This document shows positions 7,867-18,000 of a DNA stretch of 32,029 bases, piece by piece. The notes under the pieces are model-generated. The model searched no databases. It was not told the origin of the DNA and was given only the letters and a program-made list of their open reading frames with translations. Origin of the DNA: Globicatella sanguinis NBRC 15551 (lineage in GTDB: Bacteria > Bacillota > Bacilli > Lactobacillales > Aerococcaceae). The DNA lies in NCBI RefSeq assembly GCF_001552295.1, contig NZ_BCQX01000011.1, positions 1 through 32,029 of the forward strand. The letters run 5' to 3'. Made by a program: the position numbers and the translations under genes. Numbering within the stretch: the stretch's first letter is position 1; every line of letters starts with the position of its first letter.

Positions 7867-9295
7867 TCGTTAAGTCCTCTGGTTTAATCATAATGCTTGT
7901 TACCACAAAGCCACCAATATAAGCGATAACTAAACCGATGAAATAATGAATCATGGTACTTGGAGTCATTAATGGTAAGGCTACTAAACCGGATGGTCCC
8001 CATGCAGTCGCTCTAACGCCCATCAACATTGCATACGCACCACCAAATCCTGCACCTAATCCTGCTGTGATGAATGGTTTACCCAAAGGTAAAGTAACCC
8101 CATAAATTAAGGGTTCACCAATTCCTAAAAATCCTGCTGGTAAGGCACCGGCAATGACTTTTTGTAGTCTTTCATCCTTCGTTTGTCTTGCTTTTAGGTA
8201 AATAGCAATGGCTGCTCCTACTTGTCCAGCACCGGCCATCGCTAATACTGGGAATAGCGATACACCACCCATTTGTTCTAATTGAATCGCATAGATCGGA
8301 ATCAATCCATGGTGTAATCCTAATAATACCATTGGTAAGAATACAGCTGATAAAATATAACCTGATAGTACGCTAATGATTGGGTTATTCGATGCAATAA
8401 AGATATTTAAGAATTTAACTAACCAATCAGATAAGAAACCTGACACTGGCATTACTAATAATGCCATAATAATAGCGGTTAATAATAAGCTTACAACAGG
8501 TGTGACGATTAAGTCTAATACATCTGGAACCACTTTACGCATTGCTTTTTCAATACGTGATAGGATATAAACACCTAAGATTACCCCAATAATTCCCCCT
8601 TTACCGGTCGTTAAGATTGAGTTTAATGGTGTTTCCGCATCATATAAACCAAGCAATGTTGAGAATTCTACGATTGGAGCCGCAATCGACATTGCCCCAA
8701 CCATTCCACCTAACGCTTCAGTTGCGCCAAATTGTTTAGCTGAATTAATACCGGTATAGATAGCAAAGTATCCTAGGAAGCTAGTACCGATTAATGAGAA
8801 GATGATTCTAGTTCCTTCCCAGAAATTGCCACTTAAGGTACCTTGAGTTATCAATTGACCAAGTAAACTACCAAAGCCTTGGAAAATACCGGCTGCAATA
8901 ATGGCTGGAATTAATGGAATAAAGATATTAGCAATAAGTTCTAATGCTTGTTTTAATTTACTTTTATGTTGTTTTGATTTAACAGTTTGTTTATTTAATT
9001 TCCAATCCTCATTGGATTCATCAATAGTTAATTCAGGGCTTGATTTAAATTTGTAGGTTTCAATCATTTCATCGGCTACTTTACGTGCTTTTCCTGGTCC
9101 TACCACCACTTGTACAGTATCCGCATCGACAACCCCCATCACGTCTTCAATATTTTTTAAGCCTTCAAAATCGATTATTTCCCGATTTTTAGGTGTGATT
9201 CTTAAACGAGTCATACAGTTAGTAACAGAGGCAATATTCGATTCGCCACCTATTTTTTCTACTATTTGTTTAATTAATTCAGCATTACTTGCCAT
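7859..9295 (-). CDS. murP: PTS EIIBC component for N-acetylmuramic acid / MurNAc-GlcNAc
   Basis: Membrane permease of the phosphotransferase system that imports and 6-phosphorylates MurNAc or MurNAc-GlcNAc. The N-terminal EIIB domain (about residues 1-85) carries the phosphorylated cysteine in TNCMTRLRI; the EIIC domain has about ten hydrophobic segments and the family motif GIGEPLIYGV. There is no EIIA domain, so a shared EIIA from another system is needed, as for other MurP proteins. The longest frame starts at 9310, but GGAGG sits inside it with 8 nt before the ATG at 9295 (MASNAELIKQ), so I take 9295 as the start (478 residues). It overlaps murQ by 11 bp and mupG by 8 bp, implying translational coupling. 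Confidence 0.93.
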   Translation of the reverse strand: MASNAELIKQIVEKIGGESNIASVTNCMTRLRITPKNREIIDFEGLKNIEDVMGVVDADTVQVVVGPGKARKVADEMIETYKFKSSPELTIDESNEDWKLNKQTVKSKQHKSKLKQALELIANIFIPLIPAIIAAGIFQGFGSLLGQLITQGTLSGNFWEGTRIIFSLIGTSFLGYFAIYTGINSAKQFGATEALGGMVGAMSIAAPIVEFSTLLGLYDAETPLNSILTTGKGGIIGVILGVYILSRIEKAMRKVVPDVLDLIVTPVVSLLLTAIIMALLVMPVSGFLSDWLVKFLNIFIASNNPIISVLSGYILSAVFLPMVLLGLHHGLIPIYAIQLEQMGGVSLFPVLAMAGAGQVGAAIAIYLKARQTKDERLQKVIAGALPAGFLGIGEPLIYGVTLPLGKPFITAGLGAGFGGAYAMLMGVRATAWGPSGLVALPLMTPSTMIHYFIGLVIAYIGGFVVTSIMIKPEDLTNA

Positions 9296-10214
9296 TTTCA
9301 TTTCCTCCATTCGTATTGTTTAAACGAATTGCTTCTCTAATATGTCCTTCTGATTTTTCCAACAATGTCGTGGCTGTTTCAAAGTCAACCTCTAATATAA
9401 TCATTAGAATGGCTGTCTTAACATCACCTTTGCTTTCGGTTAAAGTTTGTTGGGCTACTTCAAGACTGACTCCTGTTGCTTCACAAACAATTTTTTGTGA
9501 ACGGCGAACAAGTTTTTCATTCGTGGCTTGAACATCAACCATCAAGTTTTGATAAACTTTACCTTGTTTTACCATTGAAACAGTGGATAACATATTTAAA
9601 ATTAATTTTTGAACCGTTCCGGCTTTTAATCGTGTTGAACCAGTCAAGACTTCTGGTCCTGGCACCGCTTCGATTACGATTTTAGCAACTTTTCCTATTT
9701 CACTATCCGCGTTACAGGCAATCGACACCGTATGTGCTCCTACCTGATTAGCATAATTCAATCCGCCAATTACATAAGGGGTTCGGCCACTAGCGGCAAT
9801 CCCTACTACTACATCGTCTGCACTTAATTCGATAGCCGTCAAATCAGCTTTCGCCATTTCTTGACTATCTTCTGCTCCTTCTACCGCAAACATCATCGCC
9901 TCTTGACCACCGGCAATTAAGCCTTGAACCATTTCTGGCGATGTCCCAAATGTGGGCACACATTCTGCTGCATCTAACACACCGAGTCGCCCACTGGTTC
10001 CAGCACCTATATAAATTAATCGTCCTCCTTTCTTAAATGCTTGATCGATTACGGTAACGGCTTGTTCAATTTGTGGTAGTACTTTTTTAATAGCTAGAGG
10101 CACTTTTTGGTCTTCTTCATTCATTATGGTTAATATTTCATGAATTGACATTTCATCCAAATGCATCGTATTAGGATTTCTAGTTTCGGTACTCATTCCC
10201 TCAAGATTAATCAA
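9285..10214 (-). CDS. murQ: N-acetylmuramic acid 6-phosphate etherase
   Basis: Cleaves the lactyl ether of MurNAc-6-phosphate to give GlcNAc-6-phosphate and D-lactate in the cytoplasm. The protein shows the MurQ pattern: INLEGMSTETRNPNT at the start, the sugar-isomerase (SIS) fold with GAGTSGRLGVLDAAE and the downstream GIAASGRTPYV segment, and a C-terminal helical domain. The longest frame starts with ATG at 10223, but the ribosome site AAAGGAG directly abuts that ATG. A TTG at 10214 has 9 nt spacing, so TTG is my preferred start (309 residues). It overlaps the murR stop codon and lies second in the operon. Confidence 0.94.
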   Translation of the reverse strand: MINLEGMSTETRNPNTMHLDEMSIHEILTIMNEEDQKVPLAIKKVLPQIEQAVTVIDQAFKKGGRLIYIGAGTSGRLGVLDAAECVPTFGTSPEMVQGLIAGGQEAMMFAVEGAEDSQEMAKADLTAIELSADDVVVGIAASGRTPYVIGGLNYANQVGAHTVSIACNADSEIGKVAKIVIEAVPGPEVLTGSTRLKAGTVQKLILNMLSTVSMVKQGKVYQNLMVDVQATNEKLVRRSQKIVCEATGVSLEVAQQTLTESKGDVKTAILMIILEVDFETATTLLEKSEGHIREAIRLNNTNGGNENGK

Positions 10215-11061
10215 GTGTTTCATCTCCTTTTAAAATTCTCGTCCGTTCAATCATCAAGATGCCTTCATCATAAATATTATGTAAATAACTAGAAAAGATC
10301 ACATCAATTAAAGTCATTTGAGCAATTCTCGATGACATGGCTGCACTTCTCATTCCTATTTCACTATTAGGAACAAATAAAGGATAAGTAGATAATTGAC
10401 TTAATCGTGAGTTGCCTTCTTTCGTCATGGTGATAATTGTAGCCCCTAAATTCTTAGCTTCTTGGACACATTTAATGACTTCATCTGTTTGACCTGAATA
10501 AGAAATAGCAAAAGCCAAATCATTAGCATTCATATTCCGTGCCATTAACAGTTGCGTATGCCAATCTTCCGATACGTGAACCATCTTATTAATTCTAGCA
10601 AACTTCATCTGAGCGTCTTTTGCAACGATTAGCGAAGCGCCGATGCCAAAGAAAACTATTTTATCCGCTTTTTCAATTTCACTCACACATTGGTCGATTA
10701 AAGAATCCGAAATTAAAAATGTTAGTTCTCTTAATATTGATAAGTTATTCAAAATCACACTTGTAATCAATTCACTTGAATTATCATTTTGATTAAAGAC
10801 ATGATTATCTAATTCAAAGACATTCTCTCGCACCGCCTGTTCATAAAGCAATTCCTTATTAAAAGATTTATACCCGTCAAATCCAACTTTTTTGCATAAT
10901 CGGATAATCGAAGTCGGGGATGAAAAAGTCGCTTCAGCTAATTGATGAATACTCATGTTTCCTACTTTCAATGGATTCTTTAAAACATAGTCGATAATCG
11001 ACCGCTCTGTTTGACTGGCTGTTGGCCGATAAACTCTCAATTTTGTCAGTGTATTACTCAT
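10207..11061 (-). CDS. murR: MurR/RpiR-family transcriptional regulator of the mur operon
   Basis: Likely repressor of murRQP-mupG that responds to MurNAc-6-phosphate through its SIS domain. Residues about 1-80 form the RpiR-type HTH (SIHQLAEATFSSPTSIIRLC); residues about 105-260 form the SIS sugar-phosphate fold with GIGASLIVAKDAQ and AISYSGQTDEV. The longest frame begins at 11073, but the ribosome site GGAGG lies within it, 5 nt before the ATG at 11061 (MSNTLTKLRV), so the protein is 284 residues. It is the first gene of the operon. A perfect inverted repeat overlaps the promoter upstream and is a good candidate for its own operator. The direction of control (repressor or activator) is inferred from family members. 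Confidence 0.9.
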   Translation of the reverse strand: MSNTLTKLRVYRPTASQTERSIIDYVLKNPLKVGNMSIHQLAEATFSSPTSIIRLCKKVGFDGYKSFNKELLYEQAVRENVFELDNHVFNQNDNSSELITSVILNNLSILRELTFLISDSLIDQCVSEIEKADKIVFFGIGASLIVAKDAQMKFARINKMVHVSEDWHTQLLMARNMNANDLAFAISYSGQTDEVIKCVQEAKNLGATIITMTKEGNSRLSQLSTYPLFVPNSEIGMRSAAMSSRIAQMTLIDVIFSSYLHNIYDEGILMIERTRILKGDETLD

Positions 11062-11099
11062 TCTTACCTCCATTATAAGACGTGTGGAATTTTATTACA

Positions 11100-11113
11100 A
11101 TAAAGCGCTTTAA
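11100..11113. promoter_or_regulatory. cre-like site in the mur leader
   Basis: ATAAAGCGCTTTAA contains a 12-bp perfect palindrome (TAAAGCGCTTTA, 11101-11112) with the AAAGCGCTTT core typical of CcpA sites. It lies just downstream of the predicted transcription start. CcpA binding is inferred. Confidence 0.5.
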
Positions 11114-11115
11114 TC

Positions 11116-11132
11116 ATGGTACATTATACCAT
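11116..11132. promoter_or_regulatory. Inverted repeat over the mur promoter, candidate MurR operator
   Basis: ATGGTA-CATTA-TACCAT: perfect 6-bp arms around a 5-base spacer. The dyad covers the whole extended -10 element, so bound protein would block RNA polymerase. Confidence 0.5.
11123..11131 (-). promoter_or_regulatory. Extended -10 promoter of the mur operon
   Basis: Minus strand TGGTATAAT is a perfect -10 hexamer with the TGn extension; no good -35 box is present at the right distance. The predicted start is near 11116, about 55 bases before the murR ATG. Confidence 0.65.
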
Positions 11133-11153
11133 AAGTTGTATTATTTGGGTAAA

Positions 11154-11209
11154 TGAAAAGGATGGGCAAAAAAATGAAAATAATATCATTTTCATTTCTA
11201 ATGCCCATC
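11154..11209 (-). terminator. Compound hairpin, probable terminator of the glycan operon
   Basis: Outer arms GATGGGCA (11161-11168) and TGCCCATC (11202-11209) enclose inner arms ATGAAAAT and ATTTTCAT. On the minus strand the inner hairpin is followed directly by seven T, as in an intrinsic terminator for the genes ending at 11366. The outer arms then close around the T run, which is unusual. Confidence 0.55.
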
Positions 11210-11365
11210 ACATATTGTCAAGTGAGAGTTAACCAATTTACAGCACCTTACTAAAATCACCTAAATACTGACTAAATAATTTTACTGAAGAATAAAATTA
11301 TGAAACCAACTCCTATTTTCTGATTAAAGTTTAATTCTATTCATATAGGAAATTGATATTATTAC

Positions 11366-12745
11366 TTAACTAACACTAACTCTTTTTAAATAGATCTTTT
11401 TCCCACGATAATTTTCAAATATTATCCTGATACTAGAAACTCTTATCCCCTTTTGCAAATCAATAATTTTTTTATAGCCAATAGTTCCAAAAGATAATTT
11501 TATTACTTCTCCATCTCTTTTAACAATTTCAACTAAGAATTTTTCGACTCTTTGTCCTTTCGTAATATCCTCTTGGATGATTAAATAACGAATATCTTGG
11601 GTTTCTTCAACTTCAATAATTAATTCATTGGATTCAACAAATTTAAATTGGCAATCATCTTTATACAAAATATTCTTCCCGCAATGAATAGGAAATGTTT
11701 TGTCATTTATTTTTAGTTGCCTTATTTTTTCACCTAATCCTGCCAATTCTTGCGCATCTACTTCAGAAATTAATCCTTCTTTGTTAGGGGGGACATTTAA
11801 TAATAAGACGCTATTACCGCCAACTGACTTTTTATATAAGTTAAATAGTTCTTCACTACTTTTTACTTGTGAGTCTTGATCAGGATGATAGAACCATCCT
11901 GGTCTTATCGAGGTATCTGTTTCAGCTGGATACCAGATTAATTTACCTGGATAATTCATGATGACAGAACGACTACCTAAATCAGCATCTTCATGTCGAT
12001 AAGTTTGAGCAAACTCCTTATCATCCGCTTGTTGGGAATGACTAGCTGTATAGGTTGGATCTGAATACGCTTCTGGTACCACACTCCACTCATTATTTCT
12101 TACGACGCCTGCTTCATTTCCTATCCATCGAACATCTGGTCCCATAATCGCAATTACTGCATTCGGTTGTAATTGGCGAATAGTTTGATAATAACCTAAC
12201 CAATCATATTCTTGCGTTTTTCCATTGGGTCCTTCACCATTCGCTCCATCAAACCAAATTTCAAAAATGTCACCGTATTGCGTCAATAACTCGGTAAGTT
12301 GATTAACAAAAAATTCATTGTACTCTTTTCCTGTACCATAGCTTGATTCAGTCATATCCCAAGGTGAAAGATAAACTCCAAATTTCATATCATATTTTTT
12401 ACAAGCAGCCGCTACTTCTTTTACAATATCTCCTTTGCCATCTTTATAGGGTGTATTCGCGATAGTATGTGAAGTATACTGGCTGGGCCACAAACAAAAT
12501 CCATCATGATGTTTACAAGTTAATATGACGCCTTTCATTTCAGCAGCCTTTAAAGTGCGAACCCATTGTTCAGCATCTAATCTCTTGGGATTAAAACAAC
12601 TAATATCTTCATTGCCCTGTCCCCATTCAGCATTATAAAACGTATTGATTCCAAAATGAATAAAACCAATAAATTCTAATTGTTGCCACTTTAATTGTCG
12701 CTCTGTAGGTACAACTTTTATTACATCCTCAATTTTCTTTCCCAT
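11366..12745 (-). CDS. Alpha-L-fucosidase, GH29 (subfamily B-like), cytoplasmic
   Basis: Removes alpha-linked fucose from oligosaccharides. The catalytic barrel covers about residues 15-345: FIHFGINTFYNAEWG near the start, CKHHDGFCLW, and IWFDGANG, whose Asp is the likely nucleophile; a small beta-rich domain follows (about 345-460). FGINTFYNAEWG resembles GH29-B enzymes, which favour alpha-1,3/1,4 fucose next to a branch. There is no signal peptide, so it acts on imported sugars. The frame extends to a GTG at 12760, but the ribosome site AGGAG abuts that codon; the ATG at 12745 (spacing about 14 nt) is more plausible, though neither is ideal. It is the last gene of the eight-gene operon, a few bases after the GH3 gene. 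Linkage preference is inferred. Confidence 0.9.
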   Translation of the reverse strand: MGKKIEDVIKVVPTERQLKWQQLEFIGFIHFGINTFYNAEWGQGNEDISCFNPKRLDAEQWVRTLKAAEMKGVILTCKHHDGFCLWPSQYTSHTIANTPYKDGKGDIVKEVAAACKKYDMKFGVYLSPWDMTESSYGTGKEYNEFFVNQLTELLTQYGDIFEIWFDGANGEGPNGKTQEYDWLGYYQTIRQLQPNAVIAIMGPDVRWIGNEAGVVRNNEWSVVPEAYSDPTYTASHSQQADDKEFAQTYRHEDADLGSRSVIMNYPGKLIWYPAETDTSIRPGWFYHPDQDSQVKSSEELFNLYKKSVGGNSVLLLNVPPNKEGLISEVDAQELAGLGEKIRQLKINDKTFPIHCGKNILYKDDCQFKFVESNELIIEVEETQDIRYLIIQEDITKGQRVEKFLVEIVKRDGEVIKLSFGTIGYKKIIDLQKGIRVSSIRIIFENYRGKKIYLKRVSVS

Positions 12746-12775
12746 AGGGTTATTCGTCACCTCCTAGTTCTGGCA

Positions 12776-15007
12776 TTAATTAAACTTTATATTCTTTTCA
12801 ACTGTAGTCTCTTGACACTCAACTATGACTTTTACTTTTGAGTAACGACGTTCTTCAAGATTTTCATCCAATCCACTTAACTCCTGTTCGCTTAATATAA
12901 TGGAAAACGAAACCTGTTTTCCTTTGGGCACAAATAGTTTCTTGAACCCTTTCAGTTCTTTGACTCGTGGTATGACTTTTAAATGATGAGCTCGAATATA
13001 AACCTGAACGACTTCGTGAGCATCGAATTCACCGATATTGGCAATTTGTCCCGTTATTTCTACTTGATACTTTTCCTCATTGATTTTATCGCTAACTTGA
13101 ACTTCACGAAGTTCAAATTTTGAGTATGTTAAACCATAACCAAACGGATAAGCATAACGTTCTTCTTGATCAATATAAGCATACTTATGATGGTTATCTT
13201 TATAGTTATAATAAACGGGTAAAGAACCATTTGACAATGGTATACTCATCGCTAATTTACCACTTGGAGACACTTCGCCAAATAACAGTTCAGCAAAGGC
13301 TATCCCTCCCATTTCACCGGGATATCCTAGATTAAAGAGTCCTTTTATTTTCGACTCAACTTCATTAATGATATGAGGCCGTCCTTGAATTAAAGCCACA
13401 ATTATATTCTTATTAATTTTATAGATTTCATTAACTAATTCTTTTTGGCATGGTGGTAATTCAATATCAGCTAAGTCAATATTTTCGCCACTCGTCATTT
13501 CACTAGAACCACTTAAGGCTGCTCCATTTTCATCAAATTGAGTTGAAAAATCACGCGCACTGGCTCCTCCCAAAGCAAGAATAATAAAATCAGCCTGTGC
13601 AGCAATTTCTTTTGCTTGTTCTATCAGTTCCGTAGAACCGAATGATATCATACTACCTTTAGTATATAATACTTCAACGGGGGAGTCTTTAAGATATTCG
13701 TTAATCCCTTGTAAAACGGTAGACACAGTTTCATCTTCTTTATAGGGTGTATAGTCTCCTAACTGATTATAAGGTGCATCAGCGTTAGGACCAATAACCG
13801 CTATTTTTTTTATTTTATTAACATCAATCGGTAAAATATTGTTGTCATTTTTTAGTAAAACCATTGATTCTTGTGCCAGTTGTTTATTGATTTCGCGTGA
13901 TTCTCGAAAATCATATCCTTTGATTTTCGTAGCTGGGGGTTCAAATAATCCTAATTTTTCTTTTAATTTTAAAACTCTTAATACAGCTTGATCTAAACTC
14001 TCCATCTCAAGATATTTCTTTTCAATTGCACCTTCTAAATAGGTAAAAACATTATCCCAGAGACTAATATCTACCCCGCTTTTTAAAGCCCAAGCAGCTG
14101 CTAATTCACGATTGCCATCCACGAGTGAAACTAGACGTTCTAATGCAACACCATCAGACATTACAGCTCCTTCATAACCTAATCTATCTCGAAGCGTTGA
14201 ATTTAATAACTTCTCGTTACCATGACACGGGATGCCATCAATATCATTATAGGCAGCCATCGTTAGTTGAACATTTTCTTCAATAGCATATTTCATGGGC
14301 AATAAATGAATTTCATATAATTCTCGTTCCCCAATACCAGTTGGCCCTGCATTATGACCACCGTAAGTCGCACCTTGTCCCGCAAAATGTTTCAAGGTAG
14401 CCAATACCTTATCTGGTCCCAATCGTTCAGAAATATCCCCTTGAAGTCCTCTTAAAGCTGCTTTTGTAAAACGACCTGTTAAATAAGCATCTTCAGAAAA
14501 GCATTCTTCAGTTCTACCCCAACGAGGATCTCTAGATACATCTAAAGTAGATATTAAGCCAATATGTGCACCGGTCATACGTATTTCGTTAGCCACGATT
14601 GCTTGTGCTTTTTGATAAAGTGTGGGATTCCAACTGGCCCCAACACTATAATTGACTGGAAAACTTGTTGAGTAGAGTCCTTGATGTCCATGCGGACACT
14701 CTTCACTTAACAGTACTGGAATTCCTAAACGGGTATTTTCTTTCAAATAGTTTTGAATATCATGACTTAAAGACCATGATTCTTCTTTCGTCAGTCCGTA
14801 ATTAAAATCCATCATTGACCATGGGTCTGCGCGAAAGACACCATAAATAAAACCTAAGCCATCCCATCGTTCTACTTCTTTTTTAAACGTTTCGGTTAGA
14901 ATCACTTTTCCATTATTTTTTTCGAAGACATCCCACCCATATAATTTTTGATTCAGTTGTCCTACTTTTTCACGAAGTGTCATTTCTTTTAATAATTGAT
15001 TTATCAT
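12776..15007 (-). CDS. GH3 family beta-glycosidase, cytoplasmic
   Basis: Exo-acting retaining beta-glycosidase of 743 residues with the usual three parts: GH3 barrel (about 1-360), alpha/beta sandwich (about 395-600) and a C-terminal FnIII-like domain (about 650-735). Visible marks are SEECPHGHQG (101-110), KHFAGQG (206-212) and the nucleophile Asp285 in AVMSDGVALE; many beta-glucosidases have SDW or SDY there. No signal peptide. It is not of the short NagZ type (no KHFPGHG...D.H core), so beta-glucosidase or beta-xylosidase-like activity is likelier than N-acetylglucosaminidase; the sugar removed cannot be read from sequence. AAGGTGG precedes the ATG by about 4 nt. It starts 9 bp after the GH38 gene, so both are co-translated in the glycan operon. 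Confidence 0.9.
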   Translation of the reverse strand: MINQLLKEMTLREKVGQLNQKLYGWDVFEKNNGKVILTETFKKEVERWDGLGFIYGVFRADPWSMMDFNYGLTKEESWSLSHDIQNYLKENTRLGIPVLLSEECPHGHQGLYSTSFPVNYSVGASWNPTLYQKAQAIVANEIRMTGAHIGLISTLDVSRDPRWGRTEECFSEDAYLTGRFTKAALRGLQGDISERLGPDKVLATLKHFAGQGATYGGHNAGPTGIGERELYEIHLLPMKYAIEENVQLTMAAYNDIDGIPCHGNEKLLNSTLRDRLGYEGAVMSDGVALERLVSLVDGNRELAAAWALKSGVDISLWDNVFTYLEGAIEKKYLEMESLDQAVLRVLKLKEKLGLFEPPATKIKGYDFRESREINKQLAQESMVLLKNDNNILPIDVNKIKKIAVIGPNADAPYNQLGDYTPYKEDETVSTVLQGINEYLKDSPVEVLYTKGSMISFGSTELIEQAKEIAAQADFIILALGGASARDFSTQFDENGAALSGSSEMTSGENIDLADIELPPCQKELVNEIYKINKNIIVALIQGRPHIINEVESKIKGLFNLGYPGEMGGIAFAELLFGEVSPSGKLAMSIPLSNGSLPVYYNYKDNHHKYAYIDQEERYAYPFGYGLTYSKFELREVQVSDKINEEKYQVEITGQIANIGEFDAHEVVQVYIRAHHLKVIPRVKELKGFKKLFVPKGKQVSFSIILSEQELSGLDENLEERRYSKVKVIVECQETTVEKNIKFN

Positions 15008-15016
15008 AAGACCACC

Positions 15017-18000
15017 TTACATTAATTTAATTGTTTTAATTTCATAGGGCTTCACTTCACATTTAAATTGATTGTTTGAATCAATCCTTAATTCAGTTTC
15101 AATTTCTTCAAGTAAGTTACATTCATAAACTTTAGTATATGAAGACATAACCCTAGCATTCACTTTGCTTCGACGTCCTTTAAAGTCAAAAAGTCGTACA
15201 ATAATTCCTTTGCCATCTTCTGATTGTTTTAAAGTATCAATTATTATCGCATCATTCTCAAATTCAATTGGAGGTGACATTATCTGCTGATTTTCAGCGA
15301 CCGGTAAAGCCACTAATGGATTATTTAATTGATAACTTTCTGCTACAACATCGGAATTCTTCCAATCACCTAGATGCGGATACAAACTATAAGAAAATTG
15401 ATGATAACCAATATCTGCTTTTGGATAGGGATCAATAGGTGACTTAATTAGAGATATTCCTAATTTCTGATACTCAGTATTGTAACCATATTTACAATCT
15501 GACATTAGGGCACAACCATAATCTTCTTCCGATAAATCAATCCACTTATGAGCACACGTTTCAAATTTGGCAATATCCCAACTGGTATTTCGATGCACTG
15601 GACGCTTAATATTTCCAAATTGAATGTCATGGGTACTTTCATATGTATGTATATCCACATTAAATTCTGCCCTTAATAACTGTTGGTTTTCTTGCCAATC
15701 CACTTCTGTTTTAAAATCAATTCTTCTTGAATACGCATGAAAAATCATTTCCTGATGAATAGTAGAATGTTGATAGTGTCGTGCAATAAGGAGACTAAAT
15801 ATTAAGGATCCGTTTTCTTTTACTTTTACACTGTTTAAATGACGAATAGTCCAACGTTTATAGGGATAATAGATATCGATGTCCCATGCATCATAATCCA
15901 TCGGGATATCCTCATACACCACTAACTCATTTAATAAACCTCGATCGACATTCACCATACGCTGCACTTCTTTATCATATAAACTAATAATTTGGTAATC
16001 TTTATCAAATTCAACACAATAATAAGGAGTCTCTAATTGACGGGTTTTGTCATTATATTTAAATCTTGAATCCGCTTCTTCCGATTTCGTTTCTTCCAGC
16101 CCTACTTTTACAGTGGATAATGGTTTCAAGTTAGGTAAATAATATAAGCGTTCGTGAGTTGTCAACTGTTGACTTTCTAACTCTTTTTGGCCATTTAGAA
16201 GTAGACTTCCTGTTGATTCCTTTAATTGAATATAGCCATTTTGTGAAATTCCATTAGGATTAAAGATTATTAAATCATTCTTTTCCTCAGGAGAGGGAAA
16301 TAGATTGTTGTATAATTGTTCAAATGATGCAAATAATTTTTCGAAAGTAGAATCCGCTTCATCATAAACTTCTTGAATGGAACTCCCCGGTAGGACATCG
16401 TGAAATTGATGCTTTAAAACGATTTTCCATAAATTTTCTAATGCTGATTTTGGATAGTTTTCCAATTTATAAAGAGTATACAGTTTTTCAATGTTTTGTA
16501 AGTAAAATTCCGCAAAACGATTTTGACGCTTTATTTTACCGATAGAAGTATAAGTACCACGGTGATATTCAAAGTAAAGCTCACCCACCCATGTATTAAA
16601 GTTTTGTTTCTCACTCGATTTTTCCAAATTTTCAAAAAAATCAAGTGCGTTACTATTCTTCACTTTTGGTATTCCTGGTAATCCATTTTCTAATCTTTTT
16701 GCTGTTTCCAGCATTTCGACAGTCGGCCCTCCCCCACCATCACCATATCCATAGGCATTCATAATAAAGTTATTTTTATCTTTATTGATATAACGATCCC
16801 AACTTTTCTTTAAAGTTAACGGATCTAACATACCATTATAGGTGGTATAAAATGGTGTAGGACTATAACCGACACTAACTGTCGGTATAAAATGAACTAA
16901 CACTTCACTTCCATCTAATCCTTTCCAAGTTAAAGAATCATTTGGTATTTGATTCATTTGATTCCATGATAATTTGGTGGTCATAAAATACGGAGTATTG
17001 GTTTTAGCCATGATTTGTGGCAGTGTTGGTGAATAACCAAATACATCCGGTAACCAACAGATTTTACTTTCAATTCCTAATTCATTTTTAAAATACTGTT
17101 TTCCATATAAAAATTGTCGAACCATGGACTCACCTGAAATTAAATTAGTATCACTTTCAACCCACATCGCTCCTTCAGGTATCCATCTTCCCTCTTTAAT
17201 TTGGGTTTGAATCAATTGATATAGTTCTGGATACTGTTCTTTAATATCTTGATACAGTTGCGGCTGGCTTTGAATAAAAGTAAAATTAGGATAATCTTCC
17301 ATAAATTTTAAAATCGTTGAAAAACTACGTTCGCCCTTTTCAATGGCCTGCTGAAAAGTCCATAACCATGCCAAATCAATATGTGTATGACCTATTGCAT
17401 AGACATCCACTGATGACAATTCTTTGAATTTTTGATATAAATCTAATTGTAAAATAGACTGAATAGTCTTTAAACGGTGGTAGTAATCGTCAGAATAAAC
17501 TTGACGAAAATCAAGTAGCTTAATACATTTCAATAATGTTTCCTGATAAACCAATTTATAGGTATCTTCTTCAATAGCTTGCCAAGCTTCAACCGCTACT
17601 CTTAAATCCCAATAAGTATTATAGGTCGCTTTATCAATTTTATAAGCTTTTATGTACATTGGGAATTGCTTTTCTTCACGTCCACTAAAGATTTCAATTC
17701 GTAATGAAACTTTTTGGCCCCAAAACTTTTCTGGAACGACAGTATAACGATGATTAACATCTAACCCTTGAACTAGCTCTTCATTTAAATATAATTTCAA
17801 TTGTGGATTAGTGCTATTATCCCATTCTGTTAGAGAGGAGTAGGCTTCAATCCAGAATGTTTCGCCAACATCTAATTGCGGAATCTTAATTTCAGATAAC
17901 AAAGTATAATAACTATTTTTTTGTCCAAAATAAGTTCCTAAAACATAATCTTCATTTAAATCACCATTAACTAATCGAACATCATGAATTGGATATTCTT

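Noticed and set aside
6793-11061. Gene overlaps in the mur operon as possible frameshifts
   Set aside because: Each protein is full length with intact motifs, and the overlaps coincide with internal ribosome sites, so they are ordinary translational coupling.
13120-13335. Short plus-strand frames opposite the glycan operon genes (for example 13120, 19539, 20891, 22062, 22342, 22545, 23298)
   Set aside because: Each is antisense or out of frame to a well-supported gene and has no recognisable domain.
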